Source: Deltaproteobacteria bacterium (GTDB lineage Bacteria > Desulfobacterota_B > Binatia > UBA9968). From it: a DNA stretch of 60,229 bases. The DNA lies in assembly GCA_016193385.1 (NCBI GenBank), contig JACPSF010000026.1, positions 1,771 to 61,999 of the forward strand. The letters run 5' to 3'. Position 1 is the stretch's first letter, and each line of letters starts with the position of its first letter. Below the pieces are notes generated by a model. That model was given only the letters and a program-made list of their open reading frames with translations. It had not been told where the DNA came from and did not search any database. Below are positions 27,752 to 37,234 of this stretch, in pieces. Made by a program: the position numbers and the translations under genes.

Positions 27752-28069
27752 ATGACGAACGTCAAAGTTTACGTAACCTTCCGGCACACGCAGCCGACCG
27801 ACGCTTTGAAGCGGTACGCGCAACAAAAACTTCTCAAAATCGGGAAGTACTTTTACCGCCCCCCCGAGGCGCATGTGGTACTCTCTGTGGATTCCCGAGA
27901 ACGACAACTTGCCGAGGTCACGCTACAGGCGCGCCGGTTGACAATCCACGGGCGCGAGGAAACTTCGGACCTCTACTCGGCTATTGATTTGGTGATAGAC
28001 AAAATCGAGCAGCAGGTCAGGAAATACAAGACCAAGCTAAGGCTCCGACGCAAAAAGGTAAAGCGGTGA
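27752..28069 (+). CDS. hpf: Ribosome hibernation factor, short HPF type
   Basis: 105 residues, the short HPF/YfiA-like form without the long C-terminal dimerisation domain. Beta-alpha-beta-beta-beta-alpha pattern: VKVYVTFRHTQPTDALKRYA, EAHVVLSVDSRERQLAEVTL, SDLYSAIDLVIDKIEQQVRKY, ending in a basic tail (LRLRRKKVKR) suited to rRNA binding. Binds the 30S decoding region in stationary phase. Placement between rpoN and ptsN is the classic order. Its stop overlaps the ptsN start (GTGA). Confidence 0.93.
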   Translation: MTNVKVYVTFRHTQPTDALKRYAQQKLLKIGKYFYRPPEAHVVLSVDSRERQLAEVTLQARRLTIHGREETSDLYSAIDLVIDKIEQQVRKYKTKLRLRRKKVKR

Positions 28070-28527
28070 AGATTGCGGATTTCTTAGAGCCCGCGATGGT
28101 CATCCCTGATCTCCAGGGCAGGAATAAAAGCGCCGTGCTTAAAGAGATGTCGGAGTGGATGGCCTTGCACAGCCAGACTATGAACGCAGCGTCGCTTTTC
28201 AAGGCCCTGCTTGAGCGGGAGCATATCAGTAGCACGGCCATTGGGGAGGGAGTGGCGATACCCCACGGAAAACTTCCGGGGGTAGAGCGGATCGCCGGGG
28301 TCTTTGCCCGGAGTTCCCAAGGGGTGGACTTCGATTCCCTCGACGGCGGTTTGACCTACCTGTTTTTCGTTCTGGTGGCGCCCGAAAATTCGGCGGCGGA
28401 TCATCTGAAGGCCCTGGCGCGGATCTCCCGCCTGCTCAAGGACGCCGCCTTTCGCGCCCGGCTGATGACGGGGAAAACCCAGGAGGAAATCTTTAACACC
28501 ATCCGTGAGGAAGACGACAGGTTTTAG
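28066..28527 (+). CDS. ptsN: Nitrogen-regulatory PTS enzyme IIA
   Basis: 153 residues of the EIIA-Fru/Ntr fold; the phosphorylated histidine is H67 in EGVAIPHGKLPGVERI. GTG start overlapping the hpf stop. It accepts phosphate from an HPr/NPr protein, here presumably the one at 29507, and in other bacteria controls potassium transport, nitrogen responses and envelope stress through its unphosphorylated form. No enzyme I gene (ptsP) lies in the window, so the phosphate donor is elsewhere. Confidence 0.94.
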   Translation: MKIADFLEPAMVIPDLQGRNKSAVLKEMSEWMALHSQTMNAASLFKALLEREHISSTAIGEGVAIPHGKLPGVERIAGVFARSSQGVDFDSLDGGLTYLFFVLVAPENSAADHLKALARISRLLKDAAFRARLMTGKTQEEIFNTIREEDDRF

Positions 28528-28620
28528 CTCGCCGACCAAAAACACGCAAGCCAGGAGACAGAAGCCGACTCGAGCTTGACCCCTTATCTATGCCTCCTGG
28601 TCACCGGACCCCGTAGCGCC

Positions 28621-29493
28621 ATGAAGACAGCCAATGGCCTGGATATCATTATCATCACGGGGCTCTCTGGCTCGGGAAAGAGCGTGGCCATCCGGGCGCT
28701 CGAAGATAACGGCTTTTTCTGCATCGACAACCTGCCGGTCGTTTTGGTCCCCAAATTTATCGAACTCTGCCAAGGGTACGGAGAAGGGGTTCAACGGATC
28801 GCCCTGGGCATCGACTTGAGGGAAGGGCGTTTTTTCCAGTCGTGGCCTCAAGTCCTCTCTGACCTGCGCGCGGCGGGACACCGTCTGGAAGTGCTCTTCT
28901 TCGACGCCTCCGACGAGGTGCTGTTGTGCCGGTTCAGCGAGACCCGCCGCCCTCACCCTCTTGCCGAGGGAGGCTCGACTCAGGAGGGAATTGCCCGGGA
29001 ACGCAGGGCCCTGGAGGGGATGCGCGCCGTGGCCGATAAAGTCATCGATACCAGCCAATTTAACGTCCACGAGCTCAAAAAAGAGGTGGAGCAACACTAT
29101 AGCCAGATCCTGAGTCCTCATACGACGAGCCTGTTCCTCACCTCCTTTGGCTATAAGTACGGAATCCCGCACGACACCGACATGATTTTCGACGTGCGCT
29201 TTCTCCCCAACCCATTTTTTGTCAACGATCTCAGGGGCAAAAACGGGTTGGCGCCCGAGGTGAGAGAATTTGTCATGAAGCGGGAAGAGACGACGATCTT
29301 TTTGGACCGCTTCTACTCCCTGCTAGAATTCATTCTGCCGCAGTACGTGCGGGAGGGGAAGAGCACCCTCACCATAGCCCTTGGCTGTACCGGAGGGAGA
29401 CACCGCTCCGTCGTCCTGGTGGAGGAGCTCAATAAAAGACTGGACAGCGAGCGCTTTCGAATACACGTGAAGCATAGAGACATCGACAAGTAA
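28621..29493 (+). CDS. rapZ: RNase adapter / nucleotide-binding protein RapZ
   Basis: 290 residues. Walker A GLSGSGKSVAIRALED, then NGFFCIDNLPVVLVPKF, FFDASDEVLLCRFSETRRPHPL and the C-terminal RNA-binding/GlcN6P-sensing part with SFGYKYGIPHDTDMIFDVRFLPNPF, GCTGGRHRSVV. In E. coli RapZ senses glucosamine-6-phosphate and steers decay of the sRNA that controls glmS. The frame reaches a TTG at 28576, but the ATG at 28621 sits nearer the P-loop and is preferred. That a damaged glmS lies in this same window is notable. Confidence 0.93.
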   Translation: MKTANGLDIIIITGLSGSGKSVAIRALEDNGFFCIDNLPVVLVPKFIELCQGYGEGVQRIALGIDLREGRFFQSWPQVLSDLRAAGHRLEVLFFDASDEVLLCRFSETRRPHPLAEGGSTQEGIARERRALEGMRAVADKVIDTSQFNVHELKKEVEQHYSQILSPHTTSLFLTSFGYKYGIPHDTDMIFDVRFLPNPFFVNDLRGKNGLAPEVREFVMKREETTIFLDRFYSLLEFILPQYVREGKSTLTIALGCTGGRHRSVVLVEELNKRLDSERFRIHVKHRDIDK

Positions 29494-29506
29494 TCGTTGA
29501 AGGGAC

Positions 29507-29776
29507 ATGGTGGTCAAGAAGCTCGAGATCAAGAACAAACTCGGTTTGCACGCCCGGGCTGCCGCACTGTTAGTCCAGACCGTGCAGCGCTTTTCCGCTG
29601 AAGTGAAGATCTCCAAAGACGGCCATGTGGTCGACGGGAGGAGTATCATGGGGGTGCTTACCCTCGCCGCCACCAAGGGGAGCAAGATCCACGTGGAGGC
29701 CAAGGGGAAGGACGCGGAGGAGGTCCTGCGGGCGATCGAGAAACTCGTGGAAAAGAATTTCTACGAAAGCGAGTAA
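29507..29776 (+). CDS. ptsH: HPr-family phosphocarrier (NPr-like)
   Basis: 89 residues, full-length HPr fold. Phospho-His H15 in KLGLHARAAALL and the regulatory Ser S45 in VDGRSIMGVLTLAA are both present, although no HPr kinase is nearby. The ATG at 29507 follows rapZ by 13 bp. Its likely job is to relay phosphate from enzyme I (not in the window) to PtsN at 28066; no sugar-specific EII components are seen, so this is a regulatory PTS. Confidence 0.94.
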   Translation: MVVKKLEIKNKLGLHARAAALLVQTVQRFSAEVKISKDGHVVDGRSIMGVLTLAATKGSKIHVEAKGKDAEEVLRAIEKLVEKNFYESE

Positions 29777-29781
29777 ACTTG

Positions 29782-29816
29782 ATTCCCTACGGCTTATCCG
29801 GTATAGGAGAGGGAAT
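29782..29816 (+). promoter_or_regulatory. Structured leader upstream of metK
   Basis: ATTCCCT (29782-29788) pairs with AGGGAAT (29810-29816); inside, CGG (29790-29792) pairs with CCG (29798-29800) around CTTAT. CCTA (29786-29789) could instead pair with TAGG (29804-29807), a competing fold. It matches no SAM or SAH riboswitch class that I can recognise. Confidence 0.35.
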
Positions 29817-29853
29817 TGCATTCTGGGGCACACCGCCTCGGAGGTAGGTTGAA

Positions 29854-32326
<2,473 letters not shown>

Positions 32327-32339
32327 CTTGAAAGCTACT

Positions 32340-32369
32340 AAGCTAGAAGGCTAGAAAGCCTTCCAGCTT
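32340..32369. repeat. Hairpin within AGCTTCC-type heptad repeats
   Basis: GAAGGCT (32346-32352)/AGCCTTC (32357-32363) with loop AGAA, extended past one A/C mismatch by AAGCT/AGCTT: a 13-position stem. It is embedded in a run of 7-8-nt degenerate units (about 32325-32390, e.g. TTCCAGC, TTCCCAGC). No T-run follows. It may end the ahcY transcript or be a dispersed repeat. Confidence 0.45.
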
Positions 32370-32407
32370 CCCAGCTTCCCAATATCCCAGCAGCGATTCG
32401 GCCTGCC

Positions 32408-32437
32408 TTGACGCCTGCCCTCGGGTCGGACTATTAA
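32408..32437 (+). promoter_or_regulatory. Candidate promoter of the VOC/asparaginase-like pair
   Basis: TTGACG (32408-32413), 18-nt spacer, TATTAA (32432-32437); about 47 nt before the VOC protein start. Confidence 0.35.
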
Positions 32438-32490
32438 TGGGTCTTAGCTTTTTCAGGGCTCAACTGGGAAAAGAGGAAAGGAGGAGCCCG

Positions 32491-33378
32491 ATGAGCAGGC
32501 CGCACGATTATAGCGAGGAAGATGTCGGTAACATCGTATCGCTCGAGCATGTCAACCTGCGCATCGCCGACCAGTCCGTAGCAACTCTCTTCTACGTCGT
32601 CGGGCTGGGACTCACCCGTGACCCGTACCTCACGGTCGGCACGGAGAACATGTGGGTCAACCTGGGCGAGCAGCAGCTTCACCTGCCGAGCGGGAATGCC
32701 CAGCGGATCCCGGGCCATATCGGCATCGTGGTCCCGGATCTTGATCTGCTTCAAGGTCGATTGAAGGCGGTGGAAGAACGTCTCAGAGCCACTCGCTTTT
32801 CCTGGCGCCTTGAGGCTGATCACGTCTCGGTCATCTGCCCATGGGGCAACTGTTTTCACTGTCATGCTCCCGAGCCGCGCTTCGGCGATATGATCCTCGG
32901 CATGCCTTACGTTGACTTTTGGGTTAAGCCCGGCGCGGCTGCCGGGATTGCCCGCTTTTACCAAGAAGTGATGCGTGCCCCTGCGACCCTGAGTTCCCAA
33001 AACCGTCTCGCGGAAGCGCACGTGGCCACTGGACACAATCAATGGCTCCGGTTCCGCGAAGTGGATGAGGAGATAACTCCTTACGACGGCCACCACATCG
33101 CGGTTTACGTGGCCAACTTCTCCGAGCCCTACGGCTTCCTCAAGCGCCACGGCCTCGTCATGGAAGATGTGAGAAACCATCAATTCCGCTTCAAGGATGT
33201 GGCGAACCCCGAAGATGGAACAAAACTCTTCGAACTGGAGCACGAGGTGCGAAGTCTCGGCCACCCGATGTACCATCGCACTCTAGTGAACCGCGAGCCG
33301 GGACAGACCCAAAGAGACTACCGACGCGGCGGCGACGCCCTGACCCCGTTCGGCACGGAAAACCGCGAGGGCCGTTGA
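32491..33378 (+). CDS. VOC-superfamily protein, extradiol dioxygenase-like
   Basis: 295 residues with two vicinal-oxygen-chelate modules. Start ATG at 32491 chosen for AAGGAGGAG just upstream; the frame extends to 32437. N-terminal module: SLEHVNLRIADQSVATLFY (His), GHIGIVVPDL (His). C-terminal module: PYVDFWVKPG, HHIAVYVANF (His), and the terminal Glu in KLFELEHEV. The position usually holding the first metal His of the catalytic module reads YVDF, so the metal set differs from classic 2,3-dihydroxybiphenyl dioxygenases; it may be a different VOC chemistry or use the N-terminal histidines. Followed after 80 bp by the asparaginase-like gene, probably one transcript. Confidence 0.85.
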   Translation: MSRPHDYSEEDVGNIVSLEHVNLRIADQSVATLFYVVGLGLTRDPYLTVGTENMWVNLGEQQLHLPSGNAQRIPGHIGIVVPDLDLLQGRLKAVEERLRATRFSWRLEADHVSVICPWGNCFHCHAPEPRFGDMILGMPYVDFWVKPGAAAGIARFYQEVMRAPATLSSQNRLAEAHVATGHNQWLRFREVDEEITPYDGHHIAVYVANFSEPYGFLKRHGLVMEDVRNHQFRFKDVANPEDGTKLFELEHEVRSLGHPMYHRTLVNREPGQTQRDYRRGGDALTPFGTENREGR

Positions 33379-33392
33379 AGGAAGAAAAAGAG

Positions 33393-33440
33393 ATGTCCAC
33401 TTGGGTGGATGTGCACGAAGAATGGCTAGAGGAAGCTTGA
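33393..33440 (+). CDS. Possible 15-residue leader peptide
   Basis: ATG at 33393 with AAGGAAG and AAAGAG upstream encodes MSTWVDVHEEWLEEA and stops at 33438-33440, 18 bp before the start of the asparaginase-like gene. It is acidic with two Trp. Too short for a firm claim; it could be a coupling ORF or chance. Confidence 0.25.
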   Translation: MSTWVDVHEEWLEEA

Positions 33441-33458
33441 TCATCTTAGGAGGCATCA

Positions 33459-35174
33459 ATGGCAGAAAGCAGGATCTCTTCAAAACCCAAGATCGCGGTC
33501 TTTTCCGGGCCTACAGCGACGATCCAGAATACTGAGCCGCTCGTCACCAGCAACAAGGCAAGGGAGAAATATGATCTGCCGCTGCGCAAAAACTCGGATG
33601 GCGGCCCGATCCGTTTCGATGCCCTGCGGCCGCAGCGCCTGGCGACGCCGGTAACGGTCTACGTCGAGCAGTTCAGCGCCCATCCGCTGGAGAGCGATGC
33701 CGCCGAGCTTTACGCTCCCCCGGACGGTTACATCGATCCTTCGGGCCAATTTCACAAGCAGCGCCAAGGGGCCAATGACATTCCCGTTTATGAGGTCACT
33801 CTGCGGCCGGAGGACGGGCTCTATCCCCTGCCCTATATGGCCCGGCAAGCTAGCGGTCAAGCCTGGGAGGGGGACGGCGCCGATTCCAACGCGCCAGCGG
33901 AGAAGTGCCGCCAGCCGTTCTTTCCTGACGGCTCGCGCTTGTTTGAGGAAATCGATCGCCTCGGAGTCGGCGATGAAGGCTTGAACTCCCAGCTCTCTTC
34001 CAAGGCTGAGTTCGATTTCTACCGCGCTGCTCCATCCGGCGGTTACACGAAAGGCCTCCCGCAACGCCTGCGCTCGGACGCGGGCCAAGGTGACATCCCG
34101 CTGGAAATTCTCGGAAAAGATTTCTTCCCCTACCGCCCCGGCTATTTGAGACGGGAGCCGCCGATGGCCATCCTGGCGCGCCTGACCAACGTGGTCCAGC
34201 AGGGTTTAAATCGCGGCTCCTATAGCGGAGCGATCTGGCTGGAAGGAAGCCCGTTCGTGGAGGAGACAAGCTATTGGCTGAACCTTCTTATCGACACGAC
34301 CATTCCGATAGTTGGGAACGCCTCGCAGCGAGCCCATGGCGCCGTGAGCAACGACGGCGATCGCAACATCATCGACTCGGTGGATTATATCGTCTCCCGG
34401 ATTTGGGCGGACGAAGGCGGCCGAGACTCGATCGGGGGGGTGGTCATCCAGGACGAGCAGATCTTCACCGCGCGTGATGTCCAGAAGGGCGACGCGCGCC
34501 CCGGAGGCTACGTGGCCACGGGGGGTCACGGCGGGATCATAGGAACGATGGGACAGCCCGGTCCCGCTGCCCTGACTTTCAAGACCGTTAAGCGGCATAC
34601 CTACTCCTCAGCAGTTAACCTGACCCATCTGCCCGAATCGGTAGAGGGAGCGCGGTTGGATGGAGGCCGGATCATCCGGATTCCGATAAAAATCAAGGAC
34701 GCCCAAGGCAACCTGCTTCCGACTGCGATCCCGAAGGTCACGATCGCAAAGCACGCTCGCTATCTCCAGGAAGACGAGTCCGGCAGCGCGGCCTCGGAGG
34801 TGGACATTCTCGCACGAATCGAAAAAAACCTGCGCGAGACACCGCTAGCCGGTTTCGTCGCCGAAGGGGCGGCTCCGTTCGGGACCATGAGTAATTCGGC
34901 GGACGCAGCCTTACGACGAGCCGTATTCAGCGGCATGCCGGTGGTGAGGGTGGGACGAGGAAACGCCGAAGGTCCGGTGGATCCGAAGCGTAATCCGCTC
35001 TCGATCGGAGGGAGCAACCTGACCGCTACGAAGGCGCGCCTGCTGCTGATGGCCTGTTTGATGAAATTCGGCAGCCTTCCTGCGGTCGCCGAACCGGACA
35101 ACCCCACAAAGGCCGAGCGGGACGCCGTCGATGCCAAGCTCGCCCAGTATCAGACGGTCTTCGACACGCACTAG
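33459..35174 (+). CDS. Large asparaginase-superfamily protein with altered active site
   Basis: 571 residues, far above the usual 320-350. No signal peptide. The start resembles an asparaginase N terminus (KPKIAVFSGPTATIQ in place of ATGGTIA; a Thr aligns with the nucleophile). About 200 extra residues follow (35-250). The core then shows SGAIWLEGSPFVEETSYWL, where the family has HGTDTMEETAYFL, so the catalytic Thr-Asp pair reads Ser-Pro; IPIVGNASQRAHGAVSNDGDRNIIDSV and IQDEQIFTARDVQKGDA keep the rest of the first domain, including the Lys. The C-terminal domain has TPLAGFVAEG-like and GMPVVRVGRGN segments. It may act on an unusual amide or only bind one. Encoded behind the VOC protein. Confidence 0.75.
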   Translation: MAESRISSKPKIAVFSGPTATIQNTEPLVTSNKAREKYDLPLRKNSDGGPIRFDALRPQRLATPVTVYVEQFSAHPLESDAAELYAPPDGYIDPSGQFHKQRQGANDIPVYEVTLRPEDGLYPLPYMARQASGQAWEGDGADSNAPAEKCRQPFFPDGSRLFEEIDRLGVGDEGLNSQLSSKAEFDFYRAAPSGGYTKGLPQRLRSDAGQGDIPLEILGKDFFPYRPGYLRREPPMAILARLTNVVQQGLNRGSYSGAIWLEGSPFVEETSYWLNLLIDTTIPIVGNASQRAHGAVSNDGDRNIIDSVDYIVSRIWADEGGRDSIGGVVIQDEQIFTARDVQKGDARPGGYVATGGHGGIIGTMGQPGPAALTFKTVKRHTYSSAVNLTHLPESVEGARLDGGRIIRIPIKIKDAQGNLLPTAIPKVTIAKHARYLQEDESGSAASEVDILARIEKNLRETPLAGFVAEGAAPFGTMSNSADAALRRAVFSGMPVVRVGRGNAEGPVDPKRNPLSIGGSNLTATKARLLLMACLMKFGSLPAVAEPDNPTKAERDAVDAKLAQYQTVFDTH

Positions 35175-35188
35175 AAAAAGGCAACCCT

Positions 35189-35217
35189 CAGCCTCTTGGC
35201 AAGCTTTTCAGAGGCTG
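35189..35217. repeat. Inverted repeat after the asparaginase-like gene
   Basis: CAGCCTCT (35189-35196) and AGAGGCTG (35210-35217) are perfect 8-bp arms around a 13-nt loop. It lies 15 bp after the stop and at the left edge of the transposase remnant. No T-run; it could be an element end or a weak terminator. Confidence 0.35.
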
Positions 35218-35525
35218 TTCGAAAACTCTTTCAGCGGGCCATTTTGACTGCCTGTCACTCTGCAGAGGCTTATCCATGGAGCAGCGTAGCGGCACACATT
35301 TCAGGCAGAGGCAACGATCTGGTGAAGGTCAAGCCCTTGCTTGAAATGGTCGGGAATTGGAGGGACTTTCTTCTGAGTGGCATGTCCAAAAAAGAGATCG
35401 AGAGGATACGCCGTCATGAAAAGACAGGCAGAGCCTTGGAAGACGATCGTTTTGTTGGAAAGCTTGAAGGAGCGTTGGGTCGTATCCTGCAACGGCAGAA
35501 GCCAGGGCCGAAAAAGGGAGCTTAA
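35196..35525 (+). pseudogene. Remnant of a REP-associated tyrosine transposase (Y1, IS200-like)
   Basis: The readable part (from about 35255) matches the C-terminal third of Y1/RayT transposases: AEAYPWSSVAAHI, WRDFLLSGMSKKEIERIRRHEKTGRALEDDRFVGKLEGALGR cut here into its key pieces YPWSS, IRRH, TGR and LEGALGR, and a basic end QKPGPKKG. The HUH motif and catalytic Tyr, which lie N-terminal, are missing, so it cannot transpose. The sequence just downstream, AAGTATGGTGTCCCCGAATT (about 35533-35552), resembles sequences I recall flanking such elements. It marks a scar where the accessory genes were inserted. Confidence 0.7.
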
Positions 35526-35729
35526 CAGGAAATAAGTATGGTGTCCCCGAATTCCTTACCGCAACCGGTGGCCGATGTCCATCCCTCCTCACCGGTTCCG
35601 CTCAAGTTGACGTAGTCGTTGTCGCACGGCGTCTCGGCCAAAATGGGGTTCTGGGACCGGTATGTCTTCCCGGCAGGCGCGTGAGGCCCTTACAGGTCGA
35701 CTGCAGAGACTACGACGACCAAAACCCCG

Positions 35730-36911
35730 TTAAAGCTTCGCAACCTCCTGCGGTCGCGCAAAAATCTTTTCCGCAGAGATCGCAGTCACGTGGCGTCCAA
35801 GAGAATAGTTTTCATGCCCCGGGTAGATCACATAGCCGCGCGGCAGATTAAAATCTGCCATGCACCTGAACAATGCCTGAGCATCTTTCGCCGTTGGAGT
35901 GGAATGAAGCTTAATTTCGAAAGGCACCCGATTGGCCCCACGAACAATCAACAGATCGACTTCATCACCTCGCGCCGTGCGCCAAAAGTACGCCTGGTAA
36001 CCCGGTGTGGTCCGATGAAAGGCCGACAGCAGTTGATCGATGACAAAGGCTTCCCAGCTCAGGCCTCTTGCCGGATGCGTATCCAATTCTCTCGCTGAGT
36101 TTATGCCGAGGAAATAATGCAGCAGACCGGTATCTCGGAAATAGACCTTCGGACTCTTGACCAATCGCTTCTTCACGTTGGCGAAAAACGGCGGCACCTT
36201 ACGAATCAGGAAGGTCTGCTCCAAAATGTCCACATAGCGGTTGACGGTGTGGTAGCTGACGCCCAACGAGGAGGCCAATTGCGAAGCATTCCAGATCGCT
36301 CCGTTGCAATGGGCCAGCATTGCCCATAGCTTCCGCATCTGGGACGCGGACACATCTATCCCCAGGGCAGGAAGGTCTCGCTCGATGAAAGCTCGCGTGT
36401 AGGCTTCCTGCCAGTCGCGCCGCACGGAGTCATTTTTTTCCAAAAAAGCCGCGGGGAAGCATCCCCGAAACCACAGCGTTGACAGTCCTCCCTTAGCGCG
36501 ACGAGCCATGACCTCGTCCCATCGGAAAGGCGCCAGATCCAAGAATGCGGTCCGGCCAGCCAGAGACTCCGAAATCTCCTGCACTAGCCAAGGCGACGCC
36601 GAGCCCAGCAGCACGAAGCGGCAGCGACGGCTCCCTTTGCGATCAATCGCGCTTCGCAAGACTGAAAAGAGTTCCGGTACTCGCTGAGCTTCATCGAAGA
36701 TTACCCGGTCCCCCAATTGATCGAGGCGAGCTTCGGGATCGGCCATCAGGGGCGTCGCGTCTGACGGTCGCTCAAGGTCAAGGTAGGTCCACCCCGGCAA
36801 GGCCTGCCGAATGAAGGTGGTCTTCCCGCACTGCCGCGGTCCCAGCACGGTAACCGCCGGGAAATGGCCCAGAAGTCGCCGCAGCAGCGCGTCGTAGTGG
36901 CGCTTGACCAT
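35730..36911 (-). CDS. AAA+ ATPase with DUF4143 (ExeA/AAA_14-like)
   Basis: 393 residues. AAA domain 1-170 with Walker A VLGPRQCGKTTFIRQ (about 18-32), Walker B DRVIFDEAQRVPEL (about 67-80) and sensor-1 FVLLGSASPWLV. Then a winged-helix-like part at about 205-240 (NASQLASSLGVSYHTVNRYV) and the DUF4143 restriction-endonuclease-like end with AYFWRTARGDEVDLLIVRG, whose D-x-D-L core recalls PD-(D/E)XK folds. Such proteins are widespread, highly mobile and of unknown function. ATG at 36911; no ribosome-binding site, and the -10 box lies only 6 bp before it. Flanked by a transposase scar and an orphan pseudopilin, i.e. in an acquired stretch. Confidence 0.88.
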   Translation of the reverse strand: MVKRHYDALLRRLLGHFPAVTVLGPRQCGKTTFIRQALPGWTYLDLERPSDATPLMADPEARLDQLGDRVIFDEAQRVPELFSVLRSAIDRKGSRRCRFVLLGSASPWLVQEISESLAGRTAFLDLAPFRWDEVMARRAKGGLSTLWFRGCFPAAFLEKNDSVRRDWQEAYTRAFIERDLPALGIDVSASQMRKLWAMLAHCNGAIWNASQLASSLGVSYHTVNRYVDILEQTFLIRKVPPFFANVKKRLVKSPKVYFRDTGLLHYFLGINSARELDTHPARGLSWEAFVIDQLLSAFHRTTPGYQAYFWRTARGDEVDLLIVRGANRVPFEIKLHSTPTAKDAQALFRCMADFNLPRGYVIYPGHENYSLGRHVTAISAEKIFARPQEVAKL

Positions 36912-36917
36912 ATGTGC

Positions 36918-36946
36918 ATTTTAGAAGTGCTGCTTCTATTTTGCAA
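36918..36946 (-). promoter_or_regulatory. Promoter with embedded palindromic operator
   Basis: On the reverse strand TTGCAA (36946-36941), 17-nt spacer, TAAAAT (36923-36918), then 6 nt to the ATG. TAGAAG-TGCTG-CTTCTA (36922-36938) fills the spacer and touches the -10 box, an ideal repressor site. The winged-helix segment of the AAA protein makes self-repression possible. Confidence 0.5.
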
Positions 36947-37051
36947 CACCAGTGTTCACGGGATAACCTCTTGTTTTGATCTTAGGGGAGAAGGAAAAAT
37001 TGCGGGTAGGTATCTATCCCTGCCTGCAAGCCTGGGCTCAGGTTGACATAA

Positions 37052-37201
37052 CTGGCCCTTCTCATTTACTGGGGAGACTTCATTGCCAGCGCCGGCTCTC
37101 TGATCCCGTTCTTTCTTTACGCCTTCTTCGGCCTAGCCATTATGGTCCTGTTCGTAGCAGCCTCGTTTTACAAAAAACCGCGGCGAAAAACAGGACCGTA
37201 A
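37052..37201 (+). other. Possible small membrane protein or relic
   Basis: Frame from CTG at 37052 to TAA at 37199-37201 reads a coherent 49-residue membrane segment: WGDFIASAGSLIPFFLYAFF and LAIMVLFVAASFY, ending in a basic tail KKPRRKTGP. No ATG/GTG/TTG start and no ribosome-binding site, so it is either a CTG-started small protein or the tail of a lost gene. Confidence 0.3.
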
Positions 37202-37234
37202 TATCAGAAGAACTGGCAGGCAGAGTAACAGCAG

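Noticed and set aside
32434..33276. 280-codon reverse frame opposite the VOC gene
   Set aside because: The forward frame has VOC motifs and a ribosome-binding site; the reverse one has neither.
37043..37071. TTGACA at 37043 as promoter of the small hydrophobic frame
   Set aside because: No -10 box at 16-18 nt.
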